Shown here: positions 33,307 through 41,132 of the stretch, one piece after another
Layout of the letters: each line of letters starts with the position of its first letter
Numbering within the stretch: position 1 is the stretch's first letter
Origin: an uncultured Peptococcaceae bacterium
Lineage (GTDB): Bacteria; Bacillota; Peptococcia; Peptococcales; Peptococcaceae
Reading direction: 5' to 3'
Length of the DNA: 64,000 bases
NCBI GenBank assembly: GCA_900552455.1
Contig: URZX01000001.1
Span: 124,001-188,000, forward strand
Position numbers and translations under genes: made by a program
Notes under the pieces: model-generated
Database searches by the model: none
Seen by the model: the letters and a program-made list of their open reading frames with translations, nothing else
Told to the model about the DNA's origin: nothing

Positions 33307-33347
33307 CAATCTGAACATGAAATGTGTCAGATTGTCAGCGACTGAGT
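33303..33347 (+). repeat. Intercistronic hairpin between ssb and rpsR
   Basis: 12-bp perfect stem CTGACAATCTGA/TCAGATTGTCAG (33303-33314 / 33327-33338), extended inside by ACAT-GAA-ATGT. It overlaps the ssb stop and has no T run. It aligns with the element after acpP (CATGAAATG core, then CAGAT, CAG and GACT blocks). Confidence 0.65.
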
Positions 33348-33365
33348 GAGAAAGGAGTCTTAATC

Positions 33366-33599
33366 ATGGCAAGAAGAGAACGTAACAGACGTTCACGCAA
33401 GAAAGTCTGCCAGTTCTGTGTCGACAAGATCGAACACATCGATTACAAAGACACGAACCGTCTGAAAAAATACATGACCGAACGTGGCAAAATTCTTCCA
33501 CGCCGCATCACTGGCAACTGCGCAAAGCATCAGCGTGCGCTCACCACTGCCATCAAGCGTGCAAGAACCATGGCCCTGCTGCCATACACCAACGACTGA
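33366..33599 (+). CDS. rpsR: 30S ribosomal protein S18
   Basis: 77-aa basic ribosomal protein ([50 protein letters not shown]). It retains zinc-site type cysteines (CQFC and a later C/H pair), the C+ version. ATG 33366 with AAAGGAG upstream. Last gene of the operon, separated from ssb by a hairpin that may set its level. Confidence 0.96.
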   Translation: MARRERNRRSRKKVCQFCVDKIEHIDYKDTNRLKKYMTERGKILPRRITGNCAKHQRALTTAIKRARTMALLPYTND

Positions 33600-33618
33600 T
33601 TTTTGGTCACGATATACG

Positions 33619-33654
33619 AAGAACCCTGTTCCAAGCGGAGCAGGGTTCTTTTTT
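33619..33654 (+). terminator. rpsF operon terminator
   Basis: 14-bp stem AAGAACCCTGTTCC/GGAGCAGGGTTCTT, AAGC loop, TTTT. Confidence 0.92.
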
Positions 33655-33752
33655 GTATTAGGATAAAAAGATTTTGAAGTCAAAAGACAGGAGCGGGTGG
33701 TATGATCTAAATAGCGTTAAACATAGTGGTTGAGAACAGAGGAGGAAACAAC

Positions 33753-34208
33753 ATGTTGAATTTCAATGATGCAAGCTTTGATTATGCCGATCACATTACG
33801 CAAACGCTGCGGTACGCCAAGCCCATGACAGCACGCGCATTGTTTGAGTTGATTTTTGTTTCTTATCCAAAACCAGTAGCGTGGCTCTTGAGTCTGAGGG
33901 ATCAACTTGTGAAACCATTGGGACTCCGGACAGGGAATCATTTTGAGCAACTGATACTTTACGAAACAGAGCGAAAGATGGTGCTGGGGCAGAAAGACAG
34001 GCATCTGGATTTCTATGTGGTTTTGGAATGTTTGACGCCAATAGGATCCTGGCAAGATATTCGTGTGAGTACCTATGTCACATATCACAACTTTTTAGGC
34101 AAGCTGTATTTTGGGGGGATTCGTATTTTCCATGTTCTCTTAGTAAAAAGTCTGTTGAAACGTGCAGCGAGGATATGGATAAGGAACCAAGCGAACGGAT
34201 ACATCTGA
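33753..34208 (+). CDS. DUF2867 domain protein
   Basis: 151 aa with the DUF2867 pattern: LFELIFVSYPKPVAWLLSLRDQL, PLGLRTG, ERKMVLGQKDRHLDFYVVL, VSTYVTYHNFLGKLYFGGIRIFH. Function of the family is unknown. The ATG at 33753 follows GAGGAGG. Base composition is visibly more AT-rich than in neighbours, with TTT/GAA-type codons, so it may be a later acquisition. It lies between two terminators as a single-gene unit. Confidence 0.72.
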   Translation: MLNFNDASFDYADHITQTLRYAKPMTARALFELIFVSYPKPVAWLLSLRDQLVKPLGLRTGNHFEQLILYETERKMVLGQKDRHLDFYVVLECLTPIGSWQDIRVSTYVTYHNFLGKLYFGGIRIFHVLLVKSLLKRAARIWIRNQANGYI

Positions 34209-34253
34209 TAAAGGTCTGAGACGGTAGCTGTCATTATGTGAAAGAAACTGAGA

Positions 34254-34286
34254 AAAACACAGCGCTGATGTGGAGCTGTGTTTTTT
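34254..34286 (+). terminator. Terminator after the DUF2867 gene
   Basis: 10-bp stem AAAACACAGC/GCTGTGTTTT, 11-nt loop, then TT. Confidence 0.82.
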
Positions 34287-34324
34287 GACGCTATATTGCA
34301 AGAATTAAAGTGTGAAAAATCTGT

Positions 34325-34353
34325 TTTCTTTACAGAGTCTTCTGTAGTATAAT
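34325..34353 (+). promoter_or_regulatory. Promoter with internal palindrome, vanW operon
   Basis: TTTCTT (34325-34330), 17 bp, TATAAT (34348-34353). The spacer is filled by the inverted repeat TACAGA-GTCT-TCTGTA (34331-34346), a likely operator. Confidence 0.65.
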
Positions 34354-34410
34354 GAAATCAGCTTTATTTAAGTTTATTTTAAGGTGAGGTTTTTGAAAAG
34401 GGTGAGAAAA

Positions 34411-35238
34411 ATGGAGCGTAAATTATTTTGTGAGATTCATCCGGCTTTTTACCGCGTGTCTGTTGCTAAGGGACGGGCGTTGCGCCATCTACAGAATCTG
34501 CGTGATAAAAGCCGGCTGGCTGTCTGTCGAAGCGAGGCGGAATTGCCAAACCTCGTGAAGGGCCACACGTCGATCATTCTGCGCAAACTGGAAGGGGTGG
34601 ATATGCGGCTGCAGGAGAGCAAGAAGGTGAATCTTGCTCTGGCGGCGCAGGCGATCAACGGGCTGATCATTCATCCGGGAGAAACGTTTTCATTTTGGTT
34701 TCTTGTTGGGAAGCCGACGCGTCGTCGGGGTTATCAGGATGGATTGGTGATAGCCAGCGACGATCTGCGCGCGGAAACGGGCGGCGGGCTCTGTCAATTG
34801 GCGAACATGGTGCATTATCTTGTGCTCAACAGCCCGCTGGAGGTGACGGAGCTGCACCATCATACAGATGCGCTGTTTCCGGATGATCGCAGACGTGTGC
34901 CATTTGGGACGGGGACGAGTGTGTTCTATAATTATATTGATTATCGTTTCCGCAATAATACGCGCCAGGATGTGCAGCTTCTGCTCTGGATCGAGGACGA
35001 TGTGCTCAATGGAGAGCTGCGCAGTGAATGGGCGTTTCCGAACCGCTACAAGCTGGTGGAAGAGAATCATCATTTCCGTCGGGAGGGCGATGATTTTTAT
35101 CGCATCAGTCAGGTGTATAAGATCTGGATCGATCGCCGCTCGGGGCGCGAGATGAATCGGGAGCTGATCTTGGATAACCATTCCAAGGTGATGTACGATC
35201 ACGCCTTGATCCCAGAAAGCGAGATCCGCAATGATTGA
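34411..35238 (+). CDS. vanW: VanW family protein
   Basis: 275 aa protein matching VanW: INGLIIHPGETFSFWFLVGKPT, GYQDGLVIASDDLRAETGGGLCQLANMVHYLVLNSPLEVTE split over residues about 80-150, and RNNTRQDVQLLLWIEDD. VanW occurs with some vancomycin-resistance clusters, but its activity is unknown. Unlike many relatives it has no signal peptide or membrane anchor. ATG 34411 is chosen with GGGTGAG upstream, matching the N-terminus of known VanW proteins; in-frame GTG 34384 and TTG 34393 are alternatives. Its last 8 bases overlap the next gene, so the operon is translationally coupled. Confidence 0.85.
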   Translation: MERKLFCEIHPAFYRVSVAKGRALRHLQNLRDKSRLAVCRSEAELPNLVKGHTSIILRKLEGVDMRLQESKKVNLALAAQAINGLIIHPGETFSFWFLVGKPTRRRGYQDGLVIASDDLRAETGGGLCQLANMVHYLVLNSPLEVTELHHHTDALFPDDRRRVPFGTGTSVFYNYIDYRFRNNTRQDVQLLLWIEDDVLNGELRSEWAFPNRYKLVEENHHFRREGDDFYRISQVYKIWIDRRSGREMNRELILDNHSKVMYDHALIPESEIRND

Positions 35239-36646
35239 AGGGCTGCTCGCACGTTTAAAGGGTGGCGGTGACCAGATCTGCTATCAGGATGGTGCGCAGG
35301 CGCTCACATATGCTGAATGCTATGAGCGGGTGTGCACGTTGGCGCAGGCGCTGCGCAGACAGGGAAATGGTCCGGTTGCTGTGTATGGGCACAAGTGTGC
35401 GATGCAGTTTGTATCGATCCTGGCCTGTGTGGCGGCGCAGCGATGCTATGTTCCGTTGGATACGCATATGCCGCGGAAACGCATTGAGGAAATTCTGGCC
35501 CAGGCAGGCGCGGAGCTGGTATTGACGAATGCATCGCTGGATGTGCCTGGTGTGGCATGCTTTTCTCCGGAAGCGCTGGTGCAGGCGTATCCGGAGGAGG
35601 CGGCTGTTTATCCGACGGAAAATGAGTACGCGTATATTATTTTCACGAGCGGTTCGACGGGAAAGAGCAAGGGTGTGCCGATCTCTTATGAGAATTTGTC
35701 GCATTTTATCGCGTGGATCACGCAAGCGGAGGAGCTGGCGGCTTTTCACGGCGCGAGGGTGCTCAGCGTGTCGCGGTTCAGTTTTGATCTCAGTGTGATG
35801 GATATTTATTTTACGCTGTTCACTGGCGGAACGATCGTCGCTGTTTCTTACGAGATCCGCGACAATTTGCAGCGATTTTATGACGAGCTGCGCGACGATC
35901 AGGTGGCGCTTATGGTGATGACGCCGACGCTGGCGAAGCTGCTGTTGTTGGAAGAAAACTTTTCGCGGGAATATTTTCCGGATCTGCGGGGATTCTTTTT
36001 CTGTGGCGAATGTCTGGAAGCTGCGACGGCGCGACGATTGCACGAGCGCTTTCCGGAGGCTGTGGTGATCAATGCCTATGGACCGACAGAATGTACCTGC
36101 TGCGTGACGCTGGTCAATATTTCTGCTGAGATGGAAAGAGAAGAGCCGTTGCCTGTCGGCATTGTTTCTCGCGCGGCGGTGGACGTTTTGCTCGAGGATG
36201 ATGAGATTGTTCTGAGAGGCGGCAGTGTGTTTGGTGGTTATCTCGGCATGGCGCCGGATGATTGCAGAAACGCTCCGAACAGTTTTCATACGAAAGATAT
36301 CGGCGCGCTGGACGGGGATCTGCTCTATTGCCGCGGGCGCAAAGATTACCAGGTGAAATACGAAGGATATCGGATCGAGCTAGGGGATATCGAGCAAAAT
36401 CTCCTGCAGATCGACGGTGTTCGCGAAGTGGTTGTCTGCGCGAAGAGAAAATCTGGCACAGGTGTGGTGCGCTTGCTCAAAGCATTTGTGGTGGCAAGTG
36501 CCAGCGATCTGGATGAGAAAGCGATCAAATCTGCTCTGGCGAAAAGATTGCCGACTTATATGATCCCGAAAACGATCGTTCTGATGGATGCGCTGCCGGT
36601 AAATGCGAACGGAAAATACGACAGAAAGAAGTTGGAAATGTTATGA
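35231..36646 (+). CDS. DltA-like D-alanine (amino acid)-carrier protein ligase
   Basis: 471-aa stand-alone adenylation enzyme of the ANL family. Motifs: A3 P-loop FTSGSTGKSKG (138-148), A5 NAYGPTECT, A7 HTKDIGALDGDLLYCRGRKDYQVKYEGYRIE in pieces, and A10 PVNANGKYDRKKL. The FFCGE block with Cys258 matches the residue that gives DltA its D-alanine preference. It should load an amino acid onto the carrier protein encoded next (overlap 4 bases). dltB, dltD and dltX, which normally complete D-alanylation of teichoic acids, are absent, so the final acceptor is unknown. Confidence 0.85.
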   Translation: MIEGLLARLKGGGDQICYQDGAQALTYAECYERVCTLAQALRRQGNGPVAVYGHKCAMQFVSILACVAAQRCYVPLDTHMPRKRIEEILAQAGAELVLTNASLDVPGVACFSPEALVQAYPEEAAVYPTENEYAYIIFTSGSTGKSKGVPISYENLSHFIAWITQAEELAAFHGARVLSVSRFSFDLSVMDIYFTLFTGGTIVAVSYEIRDNLQRFYDELRDDQVALMVMTPTLAKLLLLEENFSREYFPDLRGFFFCGECLEAATARRLHERFPEAVVINAYGPTECTCCVTLVNISAEMEREEPLPVGIVSRAAVDVLLEDDEIVLRGGSVFGGYLGMAPDDCRNAPNSFHTKDIGALDGDLLYCRGRKDYQVKYEGYRIELGDIEQNLLQIDGVREVVVCAKRKSGTGVVRLLKAFVVASASDLDEKAIKSALAKRLPTYMIPKTIVLMDALPVNANGKYDRKKLEML

Positions 36647-36864
36647 TCGATGTGTGCAAACTGTTGTACGAGATTTGTGAAGACGAGCGTGTCTATGATA
36701 AGGATTTTGATCTGCTCGCAGGCGATGTGTTGGATTCATTTGCAATGATCGAGCTGTTTACAGCGCTGGAGGATGAGGGCATCATGATCTCGCCAACGCG
36801 CGTGGATCGCGCGATGCTGCAAACGCCGCGTAAAATTGAGGAATTGATCGCCAGCTATTGGTGA
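36643..36864 (+). CDS. DltC-like carrier protein
   Basis: 73-aa acidic carrier protein with the phosphopantetheine serine Ser32 in GDVLDSFAMIEL, the LDSF/M form typical of DltC and PCP-type carriers and unlike the LGVDSID of the fatty-acid ACP in this window. Starts inside the ligase stop codon (ATGATCG). It is the probable acceptor of the aminoacyl group made by the preceding ligase. Confidence 0.82.
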   Translation: MIDVCKLLYEICEDERVYDKDFDLLAGDVLDSFAMIELFTALEDEGIMISPTRVDRAMLQTPRKIEELIASYW

Positions 36865-36874
36865 AATGTCACCG

Positions 36875-36911
36875 AAAATCGCAGCCCAGATAAAGGGGCT
36901 GCGATTTTTTT
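36875..36911 (+). terminator. vanW operon terminator
   Basis: Perfect 13-bp stem AAAATCGCAGCCC/GGGCTGCGATTTT (36875-36887 / 36896-36908), 8-nt loop, T run. Confidence 0.92.
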
Positions 36912-36941
36912 GCGCGTTTCTGCGATCTATTATCCGGTGAG

Positions 36942-36995
36942 TTAATAGGAAATAAAAAGAAATCTTAGGCATATTCCTATTGACTTAATAGGAAA
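36942..36995 (+). repeat. Operator-like repeats upstream of nifS
   Basis: Inverted repeat TTCCTATT-GACTT-AATAGGAA (36974-36994) and an upstream copy of one arm, TTAATAGGAAA at 36942-36952 (43 bp from the second at 36985-36995). It resembles binding sites of Rrf2-family regulators such as CymR/IscR. Confidence 0.65.
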
Positions 36996-37008
36996 AGAGC
37001 GGTATGCT
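36980..37008 (+). promoter_or_regulatory. nifS-nifU promoter
   Basis: TTGACT (36980-36985) inside the inverted repeat, 17 bp, TATGCT (37003-37008). A bound regulator would cover the -35. Confidence 0.7.
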
Positions 37009-37088
37009 TGGCCCAAGAAAAGAAATCCTGCTTATTAAGTAGAGATTGGACATACAATGGAGGATTTACAAGAACAGGAGGAGATCAT

Positions 37089-38309
37089 ATGATCTACGCA
37101 GACAACGCAGCAACAACAAAAATGAGCAAAACAGCCATCGACGCAATGCTGCCATATATGGAGGAATACTACGGCAATCCATCCAGCCTGTACGCTTTTG
37201 CCCAAAAAGCAAAGGAAGCGCTGGAGGATGCGCGGACGCGGGTCGCAGCCTGCATCGGCGCGGAGCCGCGGGAGATCTATTTCACCTCCGGCGGCAGCGA
37301 AGCGGACAACCAGGCGATCATGAGCGCGGCGCGCAGCGGCGAGCGCAAAGGAAAACGCCACATCATTTCCACAGCGTTTGAGCACCACGCGGTGCTCCAC
37401 ACCCTCGACAAATTGAAGGAGCGCGGCTTTGAGATCACGCTGCTGGATGTGCACGCAGACGGCATTGTCACGCCGGAGCAGGTGGCGGAAGCGATCCGCG
37501 AAGACACCTGCCTGGTGACGATCATGTTTGCCAACAACGAGATCGGGACCATCCAGCCGATCGCTGAGATCGGCAAGATCTGCCGCGAGCGCGGCGTGCT
37601 CTTCCACACCGACGCGGTGCAGGCCGCTGGTCATGTGCCGATCGATGTGAAGGCGCAGAATATTGATATGCTGTCGATGTCCGGGCACAAATTCCACGGG
37701 CCAAAGGGTTCCGGCGTGCTTTACGCCAAACGCGGCGTCGTTCTCGACAATATCATCAACGGCGGTGCGCAGGAGCGCGGAAAACGCGCCGGCACAGAAA
37801 ATATCCCGGCGATCATGGGCCTGGCGGCAGCGCTCGAAGAAGCGTGCCGCGATCTTGACGAAAATGCAGCGCAGATGAGCGCGCGTCGCGACCGGCTCAT
37901 CGCTGGTCTGCGAACGATTCCATATTCGGAGCTCAACGGCGACGCCGAAAAACGGCTGCCGAGCAACGTCAATTTCTGCTTCGAAGGCATTGAAGGAGAA
38001 TCGCTTCTCCTGATGCTCGACGACAAGGGCGTGTGCGCTTCTTCCGGCTCTGCCTGCACGAGCGGATCCCTCGATCCGAGCCACGTGCTTCTGGCGATCG
38101 GGCGTCCGCATGAAGTGGCGCACGGCTCTCTCCGGCTCAGCCTTGGCGAAGACACCAGTGACGCTGACGTCGATTATATGATCGAAGCGGTGCGCGATGT
38201 CGTCGCTCACTTGCGAGGTATGTCGCCATTCTGGCGCGATCTGGAAAATGGAACCCGCGCCCACGTTTTTAAAGAATTTGATACCCAAAAGGGCACAAGG
38301 GAGGTTTGA
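37089..38309 (+). CDS. nifS: Cysteine desulfurase (NifS/IscS family)
   Basis: PLP enzyme of 406 aa that takes sulfur from cysteine for Fe-S cluster assembly. [13 protein letters not shown] start, the PLP lysine Lys201 in [12 protein letters not shown], and the active-site Cys323 in SSGSACTSG on a group-I type loop. The ATG at 37089 follows AGGAGGAG. The C-terminal extension of about 20 residues ([20 protein letters not shown]) is longer than in IscS. NifU follows after 5 bases. Confidence 0.95.
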   Translation: MIYADNAATTKMSKTAIDAMLPYMEEYYGNPSSLYAFAQKAKEALEDARTRVAACIGAEPREIYFTSGGSEADNQAIMSAARSGERKGKRHIISTAFEHHAVLHTLDKLKERGFEITLLDVHADGIVTPEQVAEAIREDTCLVTIMFANNEIGTIQPIAEIGKICRERGVLFHTDAVQAAGHVPIDVKAQNIDMLSMSGHKFHGPKGSGVLYAKRGVVLDNIINGGAQERGKRAGTENIPAIMGLAAALEEACRDLDENAAQMSARRDRLIAGLRTIPYSELNGDAEKRLPSNVNFCFEGIEGESLLLMLDDKGVCASSGSACTSGSLDPSHVLLAIGRPHEVAHGSLRLSLGEDTSDADVDYMIEAVRDVVAHLRGMSPFWRDLENGTRAHVFKEFDTQKGTREV

Positions 38310-38314
38310 CCATC

Positions 38315-38758
38315 ATGGCATTATACAGTGAAAAAGTAATGGATCATTTCCGCAATCCACGCAATGTTGGCGTGATCGAGGATGCGAACGGCGTCGGCGA
38401 GGTTGGCAACCCAACCTGCGGCGACATCATGAAGATCTATCTGAAGATTGGCGACGACCAGGTCATCGACAACGTGAAATTTGAAACCTTTGGTTGCGGT
38501 AGCGCGATCGCGTCCAGCTCCATGGCGACGGAGCTCATCAAGGGCAAGCCGCTGGACGAAGCGCTGCAGCTGACCAATCGCGCAGTCACCGAAGCGCTCG
38601 ATGGTCTGCCAACGCACAAGATCCACTGCTCCGTGCTCGCTGAGCAGGCGATCAAAAAAGCGGCGCAGGATTATTACGACAAAAACGGCATCGCTTACGA
38701 TCCGTCGCTTTTCCCGGCGCATGACGACGATGCCCACGATGCTCACGGCGCCGAATGA
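38315..38758 (+). CDS. nifU: Fe-S cluster scaffold protein (NifU N-domain / IscU type)
   Basis: 147-aa scaffold with the three cluster cysteines Cys35 (NPTCGD), Cys61 (FGCGSA) and Cys105 (KIHCSVLAEQA). It lacks the middle ferredoxin and C-terminal Nfu domains of full NifU, so it is the IscU-like short form, with a His/Asp-rich tail (HDDDAHDAHGAE) that may bind metal. AGGGAGG upstream. It receives sulfur from the preceding desulfurase. No iscR is adjacent. Confidence 0.94.
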   Translation: MALYSEKVMDHFRNPRNVGVIEDANGVGEVGNPTCGDIMKIYLKIGDDQVIDNVKFETFGCGSAIASSSMATELIKGKPLDEALQLTNRAVTEALDGLPTHKIHCSVLAEQAIKKAAQDYYDKNGIAYDPSLFPAHDDDAHDAHGAE

Positions 38759-38819
38759 CAACAGGTTTAACGCTGGTCCGCAGACGGACTGAGCGTTCAC
38801 CATAACAGGACCTCTTTAA

Positions 38820-38850
38820 GGAAGCTCTCGCTCGAGGGCTTTCTTTTTTC
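38820..38850 (+). terminator. nifSU terminator
   Basis: Stem AAGCTCT/AGGGCTT (38822-38828 / 38835-38841) with loop CGCTCG, then TTTTTT. A second hairpin, AACGCT/AGCGTT around GTCCG/CGGAC, lies upstream at about 38772-38796. Confidence 0.75.
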
Positions 38851-38910
38851 TTTTCAGCGGAGACGAAAATCGTTATCATAGAAGGAGAACGACGGATGAG
38901 GTGAGAATCA

Positions 38911-39597
38911 ATGGCAAGACTGCTTTTATTAGAAGACGATCAGAGTTTGATCGATGGTCTGGTGTATGCGCTGACGAAGGAAGGCTTTGCCCTCGACGTG
39001 GCGATGACGGTGCGAGAAGCCCGTGCGCAGTTGGCGGTGCAGGCGTATGATCTGCTGCTTCTGGATCAAACGCTGCCAGACGGCAGCGGACTGGCGCTGT
39101 GCGAAGAAGTGCGCGCTGGAGGCAACGCTGTGCCGATCATTTTTCTCACAGCGATGGACGAGGAGATCCAGGTGATCCGCGCGTTGGACGCTGGCGGCGA
39201 CGATTATATCACGAAGCCGTTCAAGCTCGGCGAACTGTGCTCGCGCATTCGTGCGCAGCTCAGACGCAGTGGCATGCTGCGCCAGCAGGAGCAGGAACCA
39301 GGCGCGGAAGGAACGGTGCGCATCGAAGGTGGACGCGCTTATCGCGAGGAGGAGCCGCTGGAGCTGACAGCGACGGAGCTGCGTCTGCTCGCTTGTTTTC
39401 TGCGTAACAGGGGACAGGTGCTGACGCGGGAGCAACTGCTCGCTGCGCTTTGGGACGAGGACGCGAATTTTGTCGACGACAACACGCTGTCGGTCTACAT
39501 CCGCCGGCTACGCGAAAAGGTGGAACGCGATCCTTCGTCGCCGCAGCATTTGCGCACGGTGCGCGGCCTCGGCTATGAGTGGAGGGAGGACGTATGA
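38911..39597 (+). CDS. OmpR-family response regulator
   Basis: 228 aa. Receiver domain with acidic pocket EDD (8-10), phosphoacceptor Asp52 in LLLLDQTLPDG and Lys in YITKPF, and a C-terminal winged helix (ELTATELRLLACFLRNRGQVLTREQLL split near 150-175; NTLSVYIRRLREK; TVRGLGYEW). The signal is unknown; the ABC exporter genes downstream are the natural target. Stop overlaps the kinase start. Confidence 0.94.
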   Translation: MARLLLLEDDQSLIDGLVYALTKEGFALDVAMTVREARAQLAVQAYDLLLLDQTLPDGSGLALCEEVRAGGNAVPIIFLTAMDEEIQVIRALDAGGDDYITKPFKLGELCSRIRAQLRRSGMLRQQEQEPGAEGTVRIEGGRAYREEEPLELTATELRLLACFLRNRGQVLTREQLLAALWDEDANFVDDNTLSVYIRRLREKVERDPSSPQHLRTVRGLGYEWREDV

Positions 39598-40820
39598 CGA
39601 TATTCTGTGATCGGGCCAATCGGTGGTATCTTGGCTTTCTCTGTGGCTTGCTGCTGCTGGCGGTGGGCTTGGGCGTGATCTTTTCCTGGCAGCTTGGGCA
39701 GGCTGCACAGGAAGTGCTTGTGGCGCGTGAAGAAACGGTGGCCGCGGTGCTTTTGGCAGAAGGTGTGCCTGAAACGACGGTGGCGAAGGCTTTTGCCGAA
39801 GAGAGCGGGCATTCTGCAGCGGCTGCTACGCTTTTGGAAAAGATCGGTCATGACAGAGCGACTTCGCCGTTGCTTTTTCCGGCGCTGCGCGATCAGATGG
39901 AGCGCGCCTGCGGTGTGGTGCTCATCGGTACGCTGTGTATCGGTGCGCTTGCGATCGTTGCTGCTTTTGTTTTTTTGCGGCGGCAGGAGCGGCGATATCT
40001 GACAGCGGCAGAGAAGGTCGCTGCCTATGCAGCGGGAGATTTTTCTGTGCGGCTGCCGCAAAATGAAAACGGCGCGCTGGCGCAGCTTTTTGCGGCAGTC
40101 GAGGAATTGGCGCGCTCGCTCGCGGCGAAGAGCGAAAATGAGCAGCGCGTGAAGGATTTTCTCAAGAGCATGATCTCGGATATTTCTCATCAGGTGAAAA
40201 CGCCGTTGGCGGCGCTGCGCATGTACAACGAGATCACCATCGCTGAGCCGGAGAATGTCGCCACTGTGCGCGACTTTGCCGCGAAATCGGAGCGCGCGCT
40301 GGATAAACTCGAGCAGCTGATCCAGTCGCTGTTGCGCCTGACGCGGCTGGACGCCGGCAGCGTCGTTTTCGCGCGCGAGCCTGTCGCATTATCTGCGCTT
40401 GTGGCGCGTGCGCTGGAGCCGTTTTCGGCGCGTGCAGAGCGTGAGCATAAGACGATGACGGTGACTGGCGACGATGAAACAGTGCTCCTATGTGACGCCG
40501 CCTGGACAGAAGAGGCCGTCGGCAATCTTGTGAAAAATGCGCTGGATCACACGCAATCTGGCGGTCACATTTGCATCAGCTGGGAGAAGGGGCCGGCACT
40601 CTTGCGGCTCAGCGTCAGCGACGACGGCGCTGGCATTTCGGCGGAGGATATCCACCATATTTTTAAGCGCTTTTATCGCAGCACGACGTGCAGCGGCAGC
40701 GGCGTCGGGCTCGGTCTGCCGATCGCCAAAGCCATCGTCGAAGGCCAGGGCGGCACGCTTTCTGTTGTGAGCGCGCCAGGTGAAGGCGCGACGTTCACGA
40801 TGGCGTTTCCGTGCGGGTGA
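39594..40820 (+). CDS. Sensor histidine kinase
   Basis: 408-aa membrane kinase: helix 1 (about 12-32), short extracytoplasmic part (about 33-105), helix 2 (about 106-125), HAMP-like linker, DHp with His199 in SDISHQVKTPLAALRMY, and an ATPase domain with NLVKNALDHT, DDGAGIS and GVGLGLPIAKAIV. The ATG overlaps the regulator stop (ATGA) with GGAGGGAGG upstream. Short sensor loops of this kind are seen in antimicrobial peptide and envelope stress kinases, an inference only. Confidence 0.94.
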   Translation: MTIFCDRANRWYLGFLCGLLLLAVGLGVIFSWQLGQAAQEVLVAREETVAAVLLAEGVPETTVAKAFAEESGHSAAAATLLEKIGHDRATSPLLFPALRDQMERACGVVLIGTLCIGALAIVAAFVFLRRQERRYLTAAEKVAAYAAGDFSVRLPQNENGALAQLFAAVEELARSLAAKSENEQRVKDFLKSMISDISHQVKTPLAALRMYNEITIAEPENVATVRDFAAKSERALDKLEQLIQSLLRLTRLDAGSVVFAREPVALSALVARALEPFSARAEREHKTMTVTGDDETVLLCDAAWTEEAVGNLVKNALDHTQSGGHICISWEKGPALLRLSVSDDGAGISAEDIHHIFKRFYRSTTCSGSGVGLGLPIAKAIVEGQGGTLSVVSAPGEGATFTMAFPCG

Positions 40821-40825
40821 TGGGC

Positions 40826-40854
40826 TTGAAATTTTGGGGCGGAGATGGTATAGT
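40826..40854 (+). promoter_or_regulatory. Orphan promoter after the kinase gene
   Basis: TTGAAA (40826-40831), 17 bp, TATAGT (40849-40854), starting right after the kinase stop. The only thing before the terminator at 40913-40950 is a region of about 90 nt. Confidence 0.7.
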
Positions 40855-40860
40855 AGAGAA

Positions 40861-40950
40861 GAACAAGAGAGAATGAAAAATTGTGATCATGCATCATGTT
40901 CACGCAACAAAGAATCCCCTAGTCCGGCCAAGGAAGCTAGGGGATTTTTT
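40861..40950 (+). ncRNA. Candidate small RNA (or short peptide leader)
   Basis: A stand-alone unit: promoter at 40826-40854, then a 5' hairpin GTGATCATG-CAT-CATGTTCAC (40883-40903, one mismatch), a single-stranded stretch, and a terminator hairpin. The flanks CGCAACA (40904-40910) and TGTTGCG (just after the terminator) can also pair. A 46-codon frame starting ATGAAAAATTGT at 40873 runs through the terminator and lacks a good ribosome site, so coding is unlikely. The rest of the 312-base gap up to 41132 holds only the ABC operator repeats. Confidence 0.45.
40913..40950 (+). terminator. Terminator of the orphan unit
   Basis: Perfect 10-bp stem AATCCCCTAG/CTAGGGGATT, 14-nt loop, TTTTTT. Confidence 0.9.
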
Positions 40951-41053
40951 CATGTTGCGATGCCTACTTATTTGTCCTTGTCATTATTGAGCCAGTTTCG
41001 TAACTTCTTATAGCATGACTGGGTATTCTGTTCTACGATATTGGTTCGCCAAC

Positions 41054-41095
41054 CTTACAAAATTGTAAGCTTCAGATTCACTGGATTGTAAGCTT
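41054..41095 (+). promoter_or_regulatory. Operator-like repeats upstream of the ABC exporter
   Basis: ATTGTAAGCTT occurs at 41062-41072 and 41085-41095 (23 bp apart, about two helical turns), and the first copy is half of the palindrome CTTACAA-AA-TTGTAAG (41054-41069). OmpR-type regulators bind such direct repeats. It lies 40-80 bp before the ABC genes. Confidence 0.6.
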
Positions 41096-41132
41096 GGCCT
41101 GCTATCCTTTGAGGAAAGGAGGCAAGATCAAC

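Noticed and set aside
34348..34383. BlaI/CopY operator (TACANNTGTA) at the vanW promoter
   Set aside because: The arms are TACA and TGTA but separated by 8 bases rather than 2, so it is not that motif.
40873..41013. 46-codon gene starting ATGAAAAATTGT
   Set aside because: No proper ribosome site, and the frame runs through a strong terminator hairpin.
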